Of a stretch of 64,000 bases of DNA, positions 44,516-53,722 are shown piece by piece. Source of the stretch: Enterobacter sp. SA187 (GTDB taxonomy: Bacteria; Pseudomonadota; Gammaproteobacteria; Enterobacterales; Enterobacteriaceae); contig NZ_CP019113.1 in assembly GCF_001888805.2 (NCBI RefSeq), positions 186,001 to 250,000 on the forward strand. Direction: 5' to 3'. Each line of letters starts with the position of its first letter. The stretch's first letter is position 1. Both the position numbers and the translations under genes were made by a program. The notes under the pieces were generated by a model. That model saw only the letters and a program-made list of their open reading frames with translations. It was not told the DNA's origin and made no database searches.

Positions 44516-45535
44516 ATGGCAACAATGCTGGATGTTTCACTGCGCGCGGGCGTCTCAAAGGCGACGGTTTCACGCGTGCTGAACGGTACAGGTCAGGTTA
44601 AAGACAGCACCCGGCAGCAGGTGTTTAAAGCGATGGAAGAGCTGGGCTACCGGCCTAACTTTCTGGCCCAGTCGCTGGCCAACCGCACCAGTAACAGTAT
44701 TGGCCTGGTGGTATCGACCTTTGACGGCTTCTATTTTGGACGCCTGTTACAGCAGGCCTCCCGCCAGACGGAAACCCACGGCAAGCAGCTGATTGTCACC
44801 GACGGGCACGATACCCCGGAGCGGGAAGAAGAAGCGGTGCAGATGCTGGCGGACCGCCGCTGCGACGCCATTGTGCTCTACACCCGCTTTATGCGCGAAA
44901 AAGCCATTATGGCGCTTATCGATCGCATCCCGATGCCGCTGATTGTGATCAACCGCGACGTCAGCCAGGCGCGGGATAAATGCGTATTCTTCGAGCAGCA
45001 GGACGCGGCTTTTAAGGCGGTGGAATATCTGATTTCTCAGGGACATCGCGATATCGCCTGCATTACCGTACCTATCCACACGCCCACCGGCAAAGCGCGG
45101 CTGATGGGCTACCGCAAAGCGCTGGAAAAGCACGGTATCCGCTGGGATGCGGCGAAAGTCAGGTATGGCGATGCGGGTATGACCAGCGGCTATGAGCAGT
45201 GTCAGGCACTGTTGCAGGAAGGCGTTGCCTTCAGCGCGCTCTTTGCCTGTAACGATGATATGGCGCTCGGCGCGTCCAAGGCGATCCACCAGGCCGGGCT
45301 GCGTATTCCGCAGGATATTTCGCTGTTTGGTTTTGATGATGCCCCCAGCGCCAGATGGCTGGAGCCGGGGCTGTCGACGGTTTGTCTGCCTATCGACATC
45401 ATGATCACCACCGCCATTGATCAGGCGATGCGGCTGGCGGCGGATCGCCCCATTGAGACGATCCCGCCCTTTACCGGCACGCTGGTACTGCGCGATTCGG
45501 TCGCCCCCGGCCCGCATTTCAAAAGCTTAAAGTAA
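44516..45535 (+). CDS. LacI-family regulator, AscG-like, divergent from the PTS operon
   Basis: A 339-residue LacI/GalR-type repressor. The N-terminal helix-turn-helix is MATMLDVSLRAGVSKATVSR, followed by the hinge NFLAQSLANRTSNSIG and a sugar-binding core. It resembles AscG, the repressor of the beta-glucoside asc operon, so it probably senses a beta-glucoside and controls the divergent EIIC-GH1 operon, which would then have two regulators. It overlaps the end of convergent lysA by 9 bp. Confidence 0.85.
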   Translation: MATMLDVSLRAGVSKATVSRVLNGTGQVKDSTRQQVFKAMEELGYRPNFLAQSLANRTSNSIGLVVSTFDGFYFGRLLQQASRQTETHGKQLIVTDGHDTPEREEEAVQMLADRRCDAIVLYTRFMREKAIMALIDRIPMPLIVINRDVSQARDKCVFFEQQDAAFKAVEYLISQGHRDIACITVPIHTPTGKARLMGYRKALEKHGIRWDAAKVRYGDAGMTSGYEQCQALLQEGVAFSALFACNDDMALGASKAIHQAGLRIPQDISLFGFDDAPSARWLEPGLSTVCLPIDIMITTAIDQAMRLAADRPIETIPPFTGTLVLRDSVAPGPHFKSLK

Positions 45536-46789
45536 TTCCAGCGCCAGCAGTTCGTCGATGGTCTGACGGCGGCGGATCAGGCGCGGCTCGCCGCCCTCGA
45601 ACAGCACTTCCGGCAGCAGCGGACGGCTGTTGTAGTTAGAGGACATCGAGGCCCCGTACGCGCCGGTATCGTGCAGCACCAGATAATCCCCGGGCACCAC
45701 CGCAGGCAGCGCGCGGGTTTCCACTTTGCCGCCCTCCTGCTGGGTGAACACGTCGCCGGATTCACACAGCGGCCCGGCCACCACGGTATCCATTAAGGGC
45801 GCGGTTGTTAAATCACGGCCATCTGCCGCAAGCGCCGTGATGTGGTGATAGCTGCCGTACATGGACGGGCGCATCAGATCGTTAAAACCGGCGTCGATCA
45901 GCACAAAGTGGCGGCTACCCATGCTTTTTACGCTGCGCACCTGCGCCACCAGCACGCCGGATTCCGCCACCAGGAAACGCCCCGGCTCGATTTCCAGCTT
46001 GACCGGATGCCCCAGATGCTCCGCAATCTGCTCCCGGGCGCGATTCCACAGGGCGTAATAGTGGTGGGTATCAATGGCCTCTTCCCCTTCGCGATAGGGG
46101 ATCGACAGGCCGCCACCGGCGGAGATGGCTTCCAGATCCTGACCAAACTCGATCACCTGGCGTACCATCGCGCCGCACACCTGCTCCAGATGCCCATAGT
46201 CCACGCCGGAACCAATATGCATATGCAGGCCAACCAGCTTCAGCTGATAACGCTTAATCACCTCCAGCGCCTCAGGCAGATCGCTGTACCAGATACCGTG
46301 CTTGCTGTTTTCGCCGCCGGTATTGGTTTTCTGGCTGTGACCGTGGCCAAAGCCCGGATTCACCCGCAGCCAGACGCGATGCCCTGGCGAGACTTCCCCC
46401 AGTTGGCGCAGCATATCCACCGATCCGGCATTCACCGGAATTTGCAGCTCATGCACCCGCGTAAGCGTCGGGGCGTCGATCATATCAGCGGTGAAGACCA
46501 CGTCATCGGGACTGGTCTGCGGCTCGTAACCCGCCACCAGCGCGCGCTCAATTTCACCCAGCGACACGGAATCCACTTTCACGCCCAGCTCGCGCATCAG
46601 GCGCAGAATGTGCACGTTGGAGCAGGCCTTCTGCGCAAAACGCACCACGTCGAACTGACTGAGCTGGGCGATTTTTTCGCGGATGATCTGCGCGTCGTAC
46701 GCCCAGACCGGGCAGCCGTACAGGGCCGGCAGCGCCAGCAGGTTCGCGGCGTTAAGGGCGGTGTCGGTGTTGTTAAGTGAGCGTGGCAT
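45527..46789 (-). CDS. lysA: Diaminopimelate decarboxylase
   Basis: Last enzyme of lysine biosynthesis: meso-diaminopimelate gives L-lysine and CO2. The 420-residue PLP enzyme (alanine-racemase-like barrel plus beta domain) has the PLP lysine in VRFAQKACSNVHILR, SAGGGLSIPY for phosphate binding, and the C-terminal active-site CESGDVF and YGASMSSNYNSRP. It is divergent from its activator lysR, with 120 bp between the start codons. Confidence 0.97.
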   Translation of the reverse strand: MPRSLNNTDTALNAANLLALPALYGCPVWAYDAQIIREKIAQLSQFDVVRFAQKACSNVHILRLMRELGVKVDSVSLGEIERALVAGYEPQTSPDDVVFTADMIDAPTLTRVHELQIPVNAGSVDMLRQLGEVSPGHRVWLRVNPGFGHGHSQKTNTGGENSKHGIWYSDLPEALEVIKRYQLKLVGLHMHIGSGVDYGHLEQVCGAMVRQVIEFGQDLEAISAGGGLSIPYREGEEAIDTHHYYALWNRAREQIAEHLGHPVKLEIEPGRFLVAESGVLVAQVRSVKSMGSRHFVLIDAGFNDLMRPSMYGSYHHITALAADGRDLTTAPLMDTVVAGPLCESGDVFTQQEGGKVETRALPAVVPGDYLVLHDTGAYGASMSSNYNSRPLLPEVLFEGGEPRLIRRRQTIDELLALELL

Positions 46790-46909
46790 AGGTGGCTCCG
46801 GTTAATAATTTTTAGCTATTACGCCACAACGCGAACCGGATAAAAAATATCGTTTTATCGCGAGTCTATTCATTTATGATATGGGAATATGTTGTATGAG
46901 GAACCTGTC

Positions 46910-47836
46910 ATGCCCGCCGTTAACCTGCGCCATATCGAAATTTTTCACGCGGTGATGACCACCGGCAACCTGACGGAGGCGGCGCGGCTGTTGCAGACGT
47001 CACAGCCCACCGTCAGCCGTGAGCTGGCGCGCTTTGAAAAGGTGATCGGCCTGACGCTGTTCGAGCGCACGCGGGGCCGCCTGCATCCCACGGTGCAGGG
47101 GCTGCGGTTGTTCGAAGAAGTACAACGCTCCTGGTACGGGCTGGACCGCATCGTCAGCGCCGCCGAAAGCCTGCGGGAATTCCGCCAGGGGGAGCTGTCG
47201 GTGGTCTGCCTGCCGGTGTTCTCCCAGTCGTTTCTGCCGCTGCTGCTGCAACCCTTTCTGGCGCGCTACCCGGAGGTCAGCCTCAACGTGGTACCGCAGG
47301 AGTCGCCGCTGCTGGAGGAGTGGCTGTCCGCGCAGCGTCACGATCTGGGGCTGACGGAGACATTGAGCACGCCCGCAGGCACCGGGCGCACGCCGCTGCT
47401 GACGCTTAACGAAGTGTGCGTACTGCCGCAGGATCATCCGCTGGCGCATAAAACCGTGCTGACGCCGGAGGATTTTCAGGGGGAAAACTACATCAGCCTG
47501 TCGCGTACCGACAGCTATCGCCAGTTGCTGGACGCGCTTTTCGCGGAGCATCAGGTGAAGCGGCGGATGGTAGTGGAAACGCACAGCGCGGCGTCGGTGT
47601 GCGCCATGGTACGGGCAGGCGCGGGGGTGTCGGTGGTAAATCCGCTGACCGCGCTGGATTATGCCGCCAGCGGCGTAGTGGTCAGGCGTTTCAGCATTGA
47701 CGTGCCTTTTACCGTCAGCCTGATCCGCCCGCTGCACCGCCCCGCCTCGGCGCTGGTGGAAGCCTTTGCGCGGCATCTGCAATCTTCCATGCCGCGCATC
47801 ACCGAACCGCTGGATGCGGTGCTGGCGCGGCCTTAA
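46910..47836 (+). CDS. lysR: LysR, transcriptional activator of lysA
   Basis: Founding member of the LysR family; activates lysA when diaminopimelate is high and lysine low. The 308 residues have the helix-turn-helix GNLTEAARLLQTSQPTVSRE. The start MPAVNLRHIEIF at 46910 has GAGG 8 bases upstream, so the in-frame ATG at 46889 was rejected. The C-terminal effector domain contains the conserved ENYISLSRTDSYRQLLD. The 3' end overlaps convergent ygeA by 4 bp. Confidence 0.96.
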   Translation: MPAVNLRHIEIFHAVMTTGNLTEAARLLQTSQPTVSRELARFEKVIGLTLFERTRGRLHPTVQGLRLFEEVQRSWYGLDRIVSAAESLREFRQGELSVVCLPVFSQSFLPLLLQPFLARYPEVSLNVVPQESPLLEEWLSAQRHDLGLTETLSTPAGTGRTPLLTLNEVCVLPQDHPLAHKTVLTPEDFQGENYISLSRTDSYRQLLDALFAEHQVKRRMVVETHSAASVCAMVRAGAGVSVVNPLTALDYAASGVVVRRFSIDVPFTVSLIRPLHRPASALVEAFARHLQSSMPRITEPLDAVLARP

Positions 47837-48525
47837 GAGAGCATAAACTCCACCGCATCGGCGGCATGCAGCGCGGCGGTGTCAAATACCGGGATCGGGC
47901 ACTGGTCAGCCGGCACCAGCAGTTCGATTTCAGTACAGCCGAATATCACCCCCTGCGCCCCTTCCGCCGCCATGCGCGCGATTAGCCCAAGGAAATAGTC
48001 ACGCGACGGCTCGCTGAAGGTGCCGAGGCAAAGTTCTTCAAAAATGATCTGATTGACCCGCCCGCGATCGTCCGCATCCGGCACCGTGGTTTGAATCCCA
48101 AAATTGTGCGCCAGTCGGCCACGGTAAAACTCCTGCTCCATGGTATAGCGCGTACCGAGCAGCGCCACGGATTTCAGCCCGGCGCGCTGAATTGCCCGGG
48201 CGGTGGCATCGGCGATATGTAAAAACGGCACCTGACAGCGGTCTTCAATCTGCCCCGCCACTTTATGCATGGTGTTGGTACAAAGCACGATACCCTGCGC
48301 GCCCGCGCGCTCAAGCCCCGCCGCCGCTTCCGCCAGCATCACGCCAGCCTTATGCCAGTCGCCGTTAGCCTGGCAGGCTTCGATCTCGTGAAAGTCCACG
48401 CTGTGCAACAGGAGGCTGGCGGAATGCAGCCCTCCCAGCCGTGCTTTTACCCCTTCATTAATTAAGCGGTAATACGGAATGGTGGATTCCCAGCTCATAC
48501 CGCCGAGCAAGCCTATCGTTTTCAT
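47833..48525 (-). CDS. ygeA: Broad-specificity amino acid racemase YgeA
   Basis: Cofactor-independent Asp/Glu racemase family protein (RacX/YgeA), reported in E. coli to racemise several amino acids including homoserine. The 230 residues have the two catalytic cysteines, in IVLCTNTMHKVA and IFGCTEIELL. The start MKTIGLLGGMSWEST follows AGGGGA; a 17-residue upstream extension was rejected. It is divergent from kdgF across a gap holding a KdgR box. Confidence 0.93.
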   Translation of the reverse strand: MKTIGLLGGMSWESTIPYYRLINEGVKARLGGLHSASLLLHSVDFHEIEACQANGDWHKAGVMLAEAAAGLERAGAQGIVLCTNTMHKVAGQIEDRCQVPFLHIADATARAIQRAGLKSVALLGTRYTMEQEFYRGRLAHNFGIQTTVPDADDRGRVNQIIFEELCLGTFSEPSRDYFLGLIARMAAEGAQGVIFGCTEIELLVPADQCPIPVFDTAALHAADAVEFMLS

Positions 48526-48621
48526 CTTTTTCCCCTTAAACGTTATCGTCAAAACAATATGTGATCGGCTTTCCACTTCACCGGCTCTGGCGTTTCTTTT
48601 TAGCTCTGGCTGATATAAATT

Positions 48622-48642
48622 TAATGAAACAATGTTTTACTT
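48622..48642. promoter_or_regulatory. KdgR box upstream of kdgF
   Basis: TAATGAAACAATGTTTTACTT closely matches the KdgR operator (AATGAAACATTGTTTTATTT-like, dyad GAAAC-N3-GTTT). It lies 31 bp before the kdgF start, placed to block its promoter until 2-keto-3-deoxygluconate is present. Confidence 0.78.
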
Positions 48643-48672
48643 CATGCAATTTACTGACTACAGGACGATCCG

Positions 48673-48999
48673 ATGTTTATTTTCCATAAAGACACTCAGC
48701 TTGACGATTTGGGCAACGGCGTCACCCGTCGTATCCTTGCGCACGACGGTAAAATGATGGCAGTAGAAGTCAATTTTGAAGAAGGCGCGGTCGGCCCGCT
48801 TCATAACCATCCTCATGAACAGCTGACCTATGTGCTCTCCGGCGAATTTGAATTTACCATCGGCGATGAAAAACATATCGTCAGCGCCGGGGATACACTT
48901 TACAAGAAACCGCACGTAATGCACGGCTGCGTCTGCCTGAAGCCCGGTACGCTGCTCGACACCTTCACGCCGGTACGGGAAGATTTCCTTAAAAGCTGA
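48673..48999 (+). CDS. kdgF: Pectin degradation protein KdgF
   Basis: Small cupin that converts unsaturated 4,5-uronates from pectin or alginate breakdown to linear ketonized forms. The 108-residue protein has the cupin metal motif GPLHNHPHEQLTYVLSGEFE (His residues at about 39-43, plus Glu) and a second motif KPHVMHGCVC. It stands alone between a KdgR box and a terminator, followed by the togMNAB transporter. Confidence 0.92.
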   Translation: MFIFHKDTQLDDLGNGVTRRILAHDGKMMAVEVNFEEGAVGPLHNHPHEQLTYVLSGEFEFTIGDEKHIVSAGDTLYKKPHVMHGCVCLKPGTLLDTFTPVREDFLKS

Positions 49000-49019
49000 T
49001 AGCCCGCCACTGTTTAAAG

Positions 49020-49044
49020 CGCCCTCTGCACGGAGGGCGTTTTT
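49020..49044 (+). terminator. kdgF terminator
   Basis: CGCCCTC pairs with GAGGGCG around TGCACG and is followed by five T, 21 bp after the kdgF stop. The rest of the 49000-49441 gap holds the tog leader with two KdgR boxes. Confidence 0.87.
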
Positions 49045-49192
49045 ATTTATGCCGACGCGCTAAATACTTAGTCTGTAAATGATTTTAGCGGTGATCTATT
49101 TCTGGCTGCGCCTTGTTTTATTCATGTTCTGTATGTCATTCGCCCTGTCTATACATCAGATCTTTTTCGCAGAAATGACACACACCTCACCT

Positions 49193-49213
49193 TATTGAAA
49201 CGTCGTTTCGACT
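49193..49213. promoter_or_regulatory. KdgR box 1 of the tog operon
   Basis: TATTGAAACGTCGTTTCGACT contains the dyad GAAAC-N3-GTTTC of the KdgR operator. The right flank (GATCACATTT at 49216-49225) equals one perfect half of a CRP site, so CRP activation with KdgR repression is plausible, as in Dickeya. Confidence 0.72.
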
Positions 49214-49268
49214 CTGATCACATTTCCATGATTAATCGAATGACGCCGTAACAAATCACAATAAAATA

Positions 49269-49289
49269 AATTAAAACGATGTTTTACAA
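49269..49289. promoter_or_regulatory. KdgR box 2 of the tog operon
   Basis: AATTAAAACGATGTTTTACAA fits the KdgR dyad with AAAAC-N3-GTTTT. It lies 76 bp after box 1 (about seven helical turns) and 153 bp before togM, so the two may act together. Confidence 0.7.
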
Positions 49290-49441
49290 ATCAAGAACGC
49301 GAGTTCAGAAGATTTTAAAACTCATTCACACCGCCCATGGAAAAGGGCAAAGATTTTGCACATTTACGCCTTCGCCTTACCGGTGCGGGCACCAGAAATC
49401 TCCGGTTCCGTTTTAAACCATTGATCGCCAGGTAGGTATGT

Positions 49442-50332
49442 ATGAATGAAAACAGAGCACTGGGATTAGCCTGGATTTCACCTTATATCATAGGGTTGAT
49501 TATCTTTACGGCCTTTCCCTTCGTTTCATCTTTTGTACTCAGCTTTACCGAGTACGATTTGATGAGCCCGCCGGTATTTAACGGCATAGAAAACTATCGC
49601 TATATGCTGACAGAAGATTCTCTCTTCTGGAAATCCATGGGCGTGACCTTTGCCTATGTATTTTTAACCATCCCCCTCAAGCTGGCCTTCGCGCTGGGTA
49701 TTGCGTTTGTACTGAACTTTAAACTGCGCGGCATCGGTTTTTTCCGTACCGCTTATTATATTCCATCGATCCTCGGCAGCTCTGTGGCAATTGCCGTGCT
49801 GTGGCGCGCGCTCTTTGCCATTGATGGTCTGCTAAACAGCTTTATCGGCGTGTTTGGTCTGGATCCCATTAACTGGCTGGGCGAACCGTCGCTGGCGCTG
49901 ATGTCCGTGACCCTGTTGCGCGTCTGGCAGTTTGGCTCGGCAATGGTGATTTTCCTCGCCGCACTGCAAAACGTTCCGCAATCACAGTATGAAGCGGCAA
50001 TGATCGACGGCGCATCCAAATGGCAGATGTTCATGAAAGTGACGGTGCCGCTGATCACGCCGGTCATTTTCTTCAACTTCATTATGCAGACCACGCAGGC
50101 CTTCCAGGAATTTACCGGGCCATACGTGATCACCGGCGGCGGGCCGACCTACTCCACCTACCTGTTCTCGCTCTATATCTACGACACCGCCTTCAAGTAC
50201 TTTGATATGGGCTATGGCGCAGCGCTGGCGTGGGTACTGTTCCTGGTCGTGGCACTCTTCGCCTCTGTCGCCTTTAAATCTTCAAAATACTGGGTGTTCT
50301 ACTCCGCCGATAAGGGAGGCAAAAATGGCTGA
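49442..50332 (+). CDS. togM: Oligogalacturonide ABC transporter permease TogM
   Basis: Inner-membrane permease of an ABC importer. The 296 residues have six or so membrane segments and the EAA loop for ATPase contact, QYEAAMIDGASKWQMFMKVT. The set togM-togN-togA-togB and its neighbour kdgF match the TogMNAB oligogalacturonide importer of Dickeya. GGTAGG precedes the ATG, and a 398-bp leader with KdgR boxes lies upstream. The stop overlaps togN by 8 bp. Confidence 0.88.
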   Translation: MNENRALGLAWISPYIIGLIIFTAFPFVSSFVLSFTEYDLMSPPVFNGIENYRYMLTEDSLFWKSMGVTFAYVFLTIPLKLAFALGIAFVLNFKLRGIGFFRTAYYIPSILGSSVAIAVLWRALFAIDGLLNSFIGVFGLDPINWLGEPSLALMSVTLLRVWQFGSAMVIFLAALQNVPQSQYEAAMIDGASKWQMFMKVTVPLITPVIFFNFIMQTTQAFQEFTGPYVITGGGPTYSTYLFSLYIYDTAFKYFDMGYGAALAWVLFLVVALFASVAFKSSKYWVFYSADKGGKNG

Positions 50333-51227
50333 CGTACAACAAATTACGCCTGCAATGACAGACGCAGAGCGCGAAGTGGCGCAGACGCAGCGTAAAGAGA
50401 AGATCAGCGCCGCGATCCGCTACGTGATCCTGCTGTTTGTTGGCCTGTTGATGCTCTATCCGCTGGCGTGGATGTTCTCAGCGTCGTTCAAACCGAACCA
50501 CGAGATCTTCACCACGCTCGGACTGTGGCCTGCCCACCCGACCAGCGACGGCTTTGTGAACGGCTGGAAAACCGGCACGGAATACACCTTCGGCCATTAC
50601 ATGTGGAACACGTTCAAATATGTGATCCCGAAAGTGCTGCTGACCATCATCTCGTCAACCATTGTGGCCTACGGTTTTGCGCGCTTTGAAATTCCATGGA
50701 AGAAGTTCTGGTTCGCGACGCTTATCGCCACCATGTTGCTGCCAAGCACCGTGCTGCTGATCCCGCAGTACCTGATGTTCCGTGAAATGGGCATGCTGAA
50801 CAGCTATCTGCCGCTGTATCTGCCGACCGCGTTCGCCACGCAAGGGTTCTTCGTCTTCATGCTGATCCAGTTCCTGCGCGGCGTGCCGCGCGACATGGAA
50901 GAAGCGGCGCAGATCGATGGCTGTAACTCGGCGCAGGTACTGTGGTACGTGGTGGTGCCGATCCTGAAACCGGCGATTATCTCCGTGGCGCTGTTCCAGT
51001 TCATGTGGTCAATGAACGACTTTATCGGGCCGCTGATCTACGTCTACAGCGTGGACAAATATCCGATCGCCCTGGCGCTGAAAATGTCCATCGACGTCAC
51101 TGAAGGCGCGCCGTGGAACGAAATTCTGGCAATGGCGAGTATCTCCATTCTGCCGTCCATCATTGTGTTCTTCCTGGCTCAGCGCTACTTCGTGCAGGGC
51201 GTTACCAGCAGCGGAATTAAAGGTTAA
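50325..51227 (+). CDS. togN: Oligogalacturonide ABC transporter permease TogN
   Basis: Second permease, 300 residues, starting MADVQQITPAMTDAEREVAQ after AGGGAGG. A longer frame from 50202 overlaps togM by 131 bp and was rejected. It has about six membrane segments and the EAA loop MEEAAQIDGCNSAQVLWYVV. It is translationally coupled to togM, and the heterodimer TogMN would form the channel. Confidence 0.88.
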   Translation: MADVQQITPAMTDAEREVAQTQRKEKISAAIRYVILLFVGLLMLYPLAWMFSASFKPNHEIFTTLGLWPAHPTSDGFVNGWKTGTEYTFGHYMWNTFKYVIPKVLLTIISSTIVAYGFARFEIPWKKFWFATLIATMLLPSTVLLIPQYLMFREMGMLNSYLPLYLPTAFATQGFFVFMLIQFLRGVPRDMEEAAQIDGCNSAQVLWYVVVPILKPAIISVALFQFMWSMNDFIGPLIYVYSVDKYPIALALKMSIDVTEGAPWNEILAMASISILPSIIVFFLAQRYFVQGVTSSGIKG

Positions 51228-51239
51228 GAGGGAAATATC

Positions 51240-52367
51240 ATGGCTGAAGTTATTTTCAACAAACTGGAAAAAGTGTACTCCAACGGCTTCAAAGCGGTAC
51301 ATGGTATCGACCTGAAAATCGCTGACGGGGAGTTTATGGTGATCGTCGGGCCATCCGGCTGCGCCAAGTCCACCACCCTGCGTATGCTGGCGGGCCTGGA
51401 AACCATCAGCGGCGGCGAAGTGCGTATTGGCGAGCGCGTGGTCAACAATCTCGCGCCGAAAGCGCGTGGTATCGCCATGGTGTTCCAGAACTATGCGCTC
51501 TATCCGCATATGACGGTGCGCGAGAACCTGGCCTTTGGCCTGAAGCTGAGCAAAATCCCGAAAGATCAGATTGATAAACAGGTGGATGAAGCGGCAAAAA
51601 TCCTTGAGCTGGAGGAGCTGCTGGACAGACTGCCGCGTCAGCTTTCCGGCGGTCAGGCGCAGCGTGTGGCGGTAGGCCGCGCGATTGTGAAAAAGCCGGA
51701 CGTTTTCCTGTTTGACGAACCGCTTTCCAACCTCGACGCCAAGCTGCGCGCCTCGATGCGCATCCGTATTTCGGATCTGCACAAACAGCTGAAACAGTCC
51801 GGCAAACCGGCCACCACGGTCTACGTGACGCACGATCAAACCGAAGCGATGACCATGGGCGACCGCATCTGCGTGATGAAGCTCGGTCACATCATGCAGG
51901 TGGATACGCCGGATAACCTCTACCACTTCCCGAAAAACATGTTCGTGGCGGGCTTTATCGGCGCGCCAGAGATGAACATCAAACCGGGAAAAATCGTCAG
52001 AAAAGGTGAAGATCTGCACATCACCGTTGGCGACGAAACGCTGCCCCTGAACGCGAAACAGCGCGAAAAAGTGGCCAATTATCAGGATCAGGACGTCTTC
52101 TTTGGCGTGCGCCCGGAATTTGTCTCCGTCTCCGACGAGCCTTTTGCCGAAGGTTACGGTTCAGGGGATCTGGTGCGCGTGGAAAACATGGGTCATGAAT
52201 TCTTTGTTTACCTGCGCGTTGGTAACTATGAACTGACCGCCCGCATTCCTTCTGATGTAGCCAAACCGATGATAGCGAAAGGTTTACATCGTAAGGTGTA
52301 CTTCAAGTTTGACATGGATAAGTGTCATATTTTTGACGCGAAAACCGAACAGAACATCTCTCTCTAA
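51240..52367 (+). CDS. togA: Oligogalacturonide ABC transporter ATPase TogA
   Basis: A 375-residue MalK/UgpC-type ATPase. Walker A is GPSGCAKSTT (residues about 37-46), with Ala where most relatives have Gly (GCGKST). The ABC signature is LSGGQAQRVAVGRA and Walker B is VFLFDEPLSNLDAK. The C-terminal third is the regulatory OB-fold domain of the CUT1 family. Position 12 bp after togN supports the assignment. Confidence 0.9.
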   Translation: MAEVIFNKLEKVYSNGFKAVHGIDLKIADGEFMVIVGPSGCAKSTTLRMLAGLETISGGEVRIGERVVNNLAPKARGIAMVFQNYALYPHMTVRENLAFGLKLSKIPKDQIDKQVDEAAKILELEELLDRLPRQLSGGQAQRVAVGRAIVKKPDVFLFDEPLSNLDAKLRASMRIRISDLHKQLKQSGKPATTVYVTHDQTEAMTMGDRICVMKLGHIMQVDTPDNLYHFPKNMFVAGFIGAPEMNIKPGKIVRKGEDLHITVGDETLPLNAKQREKVANYQDQDVFFGVRPEFVSVSDEPFAEGYGSGDLVRVENMGHEFFVYLRVGNYELTARIPSDVAKPMIAKGLHRKVYFKFDMDKCHIFDAKTEQNISL

Positions 52368-52381
52368 ACTGGAGCATAAAA

Positions 52382-53671
52382 ATGAAAAAAGTGCTTTTAA
52401 GCGCAGCGATCTCCGCCACTCTGGGACTCTGTGCCTTACCTTCTTACGCCGCGGACAATGTGGATCTGCGTATGTCCTGGTGGGGCGGCAATGGTCGCCA
52501 CCAGGTCACCCTGAAAGCGATTGAAGAGTTTCACAAGCTGCACCCGAACATCAATGTGAAATCTGAGTACACCGGCTGGGATGGTCACCTCTCCCGCCTG
52601 ACCACCCAGATCGCCGGCGGCACCGAGCCTGACGTGATGCAGACTAACTGGAACTGGCTGCCGATTTTTTCCAAAACCGGTGACGGCTTCTACGATCTGA
52701 ACCAGGTGAAAGACGTTATTGACTTAAGCCAGTTCGATCCGAAAGAGCTGAAAAGCACCACCGTTAACGGCAAGCTGAATGGCATTCCGATCTCCGTCAC
52801 GGCGCGCGTCTTCTATTTCAACGATGAGACCTGGAAAAAAGCGGGTGTCGCCTACCCGAAAACCTGGGACGAGCTGAAAGCCGCGGGCAAAACCTTTGAA
52901 AGCAAGCTGGGTAAACAGTATTACCCGGTGGTGCTTGAGCACCAGGATACGCTGGCGCTGCTGAACTCGTACATGATCCAGAAATACAACATTCCGGCGG
53001 TAGACGAGAAAACCAAAAAATTCGCCTACAGCAAAGAGCAGTGGGTGGAGTTCTTCCAGACCTATAAGAACCTGGTCGACAGCCACGTGATGCCGGACAC
53101 CAAGTACTATGCGTCCTTCGGGAAGAGCAACATGTATGAGATGAAACCCTGGATCGAAGGGGAATGGGGCGGCACCTATATGTGGAACTCCACCATCACC
53201 AAATACTCCGACAACCTGAAGCCACCGGCGAAGCTGGAACTGGGCAGCTATCCGATGCTGGACGGCGCCACCGACGCAGGCCTGTTCTTTAAACCGGCGC
53301 AAATGCTCTCTATCGGTAAATCCACTAAGCATCCGAAAGAAGCAGCCGAGCTGATTAACTTCCTGCTGAACAGCAAAGAAGGCGCGGAAACCCTCGGTCT
53401 GGAGCGCGGTGTACCGCTGAGTAAAGCGGCGGTGGAAACCCTGACCGCCAGCGGCGCGATTAAAGAAGAAGATCCGGCGGTTGCGGGTCTGCGCCTGGCG
53501 CAGTCTCTGCCATCGAAACTGACGGTATCGCCATACTTTGACGATCCGCAGATCGTGGCACAGTTCGGGACCGCATTGCAGTATATCGACTACGGCCAGA
53601 AAAGCGTGGAAGAAACCGCCGCTGACTTCCAGCGTCAGGCAGAACGTATTCTGAAACGCGCGATGCGTTAA
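52382..53671 (+). CDS. togB: Oligogalacturonide-binding protein TogB
   Basis: Periplasmic binding protein of 429 residues (CUT1/family 1 solute binding). The Sec signal is MKKVLLSAAISATLGLCALP then SYAADN, likely cleaved after YA. The mature part starts VDLRMSWWGGNGRHQVTLKA, typical for oligosaccharide binders. It is last in the operon, before a shared terminator. Confidence 0.9.
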   Translation: MKKVLLSAAISATLGLCALPSYAADNVDLRMSWWGGNGRHQVTLKAIEEFHKLHPNINVKSEYTGWDGHLSRLTTQIAGGTEPDVMQTNWNWLPIFSKTGDGFYDLNQVKDVIDLSQFDPKELKSTTVNGKLNGIPISVTARVFYFNDETWKKAGVAYPKTWDELKAAGKTFESKLGKQYYPVVLEHQDTLALLNSYMIQKYNIPAVDEKTKKFAYSKEQWVEFFQTYKNLVDSHVMPDTKYYASFGKSNMYEMKPWIEGEWGGTYMWNSTITKYSDNLKPPAKLELGSYPMLDGATDAGLFFKPAQMLSIGKSTKHPKEAAELINFLLNSKEGAETLGLERGVPLSKAAVETLTASGAIKEEDPAVAGLRLAQSLPSKLTVSPYFDDPQIVAQFGTALQYIDYGQKSVEETAADFQRQAERILKRAMR

Positions 53672-53694
53672 TCGCTCTTACCGGGAAAGAAAAA

Positions 53695-53721
53695 GGGCAG
53701 CGTCTGACGCTGCCTTTTTTT
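53695..53721. terminator. Bidirectional terminator between tog and pilus operons
   Basis: GGCAGCG pairs with CGCTGCC around TCTGA. Seven T follow on the plus strand, and CTTTTTCTTTC follows on the minus strand. It ends both the tog operon and the converging pilus operon. Confidence 0.88.
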
Positions 53722-53722
53722 A

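Noticed and set aside
49245..49260. Second possible CRP site in the tog leader (ends in TCACA)
   Set aside because: The left half (GCCGT) does not resemble TGTGA; only the site half overlapping KdgR box 1 was mentioned, as a possibility.
51340..51369. TogA Walker A with Ala in place of the last loop Gly, considered as an inactive ATPase
   Set aside because: All other ATPase motifs are intact, and as far as I recall the same GCAKST form occurs in Dickeya TogA, so it is a family trait rather than a defect.
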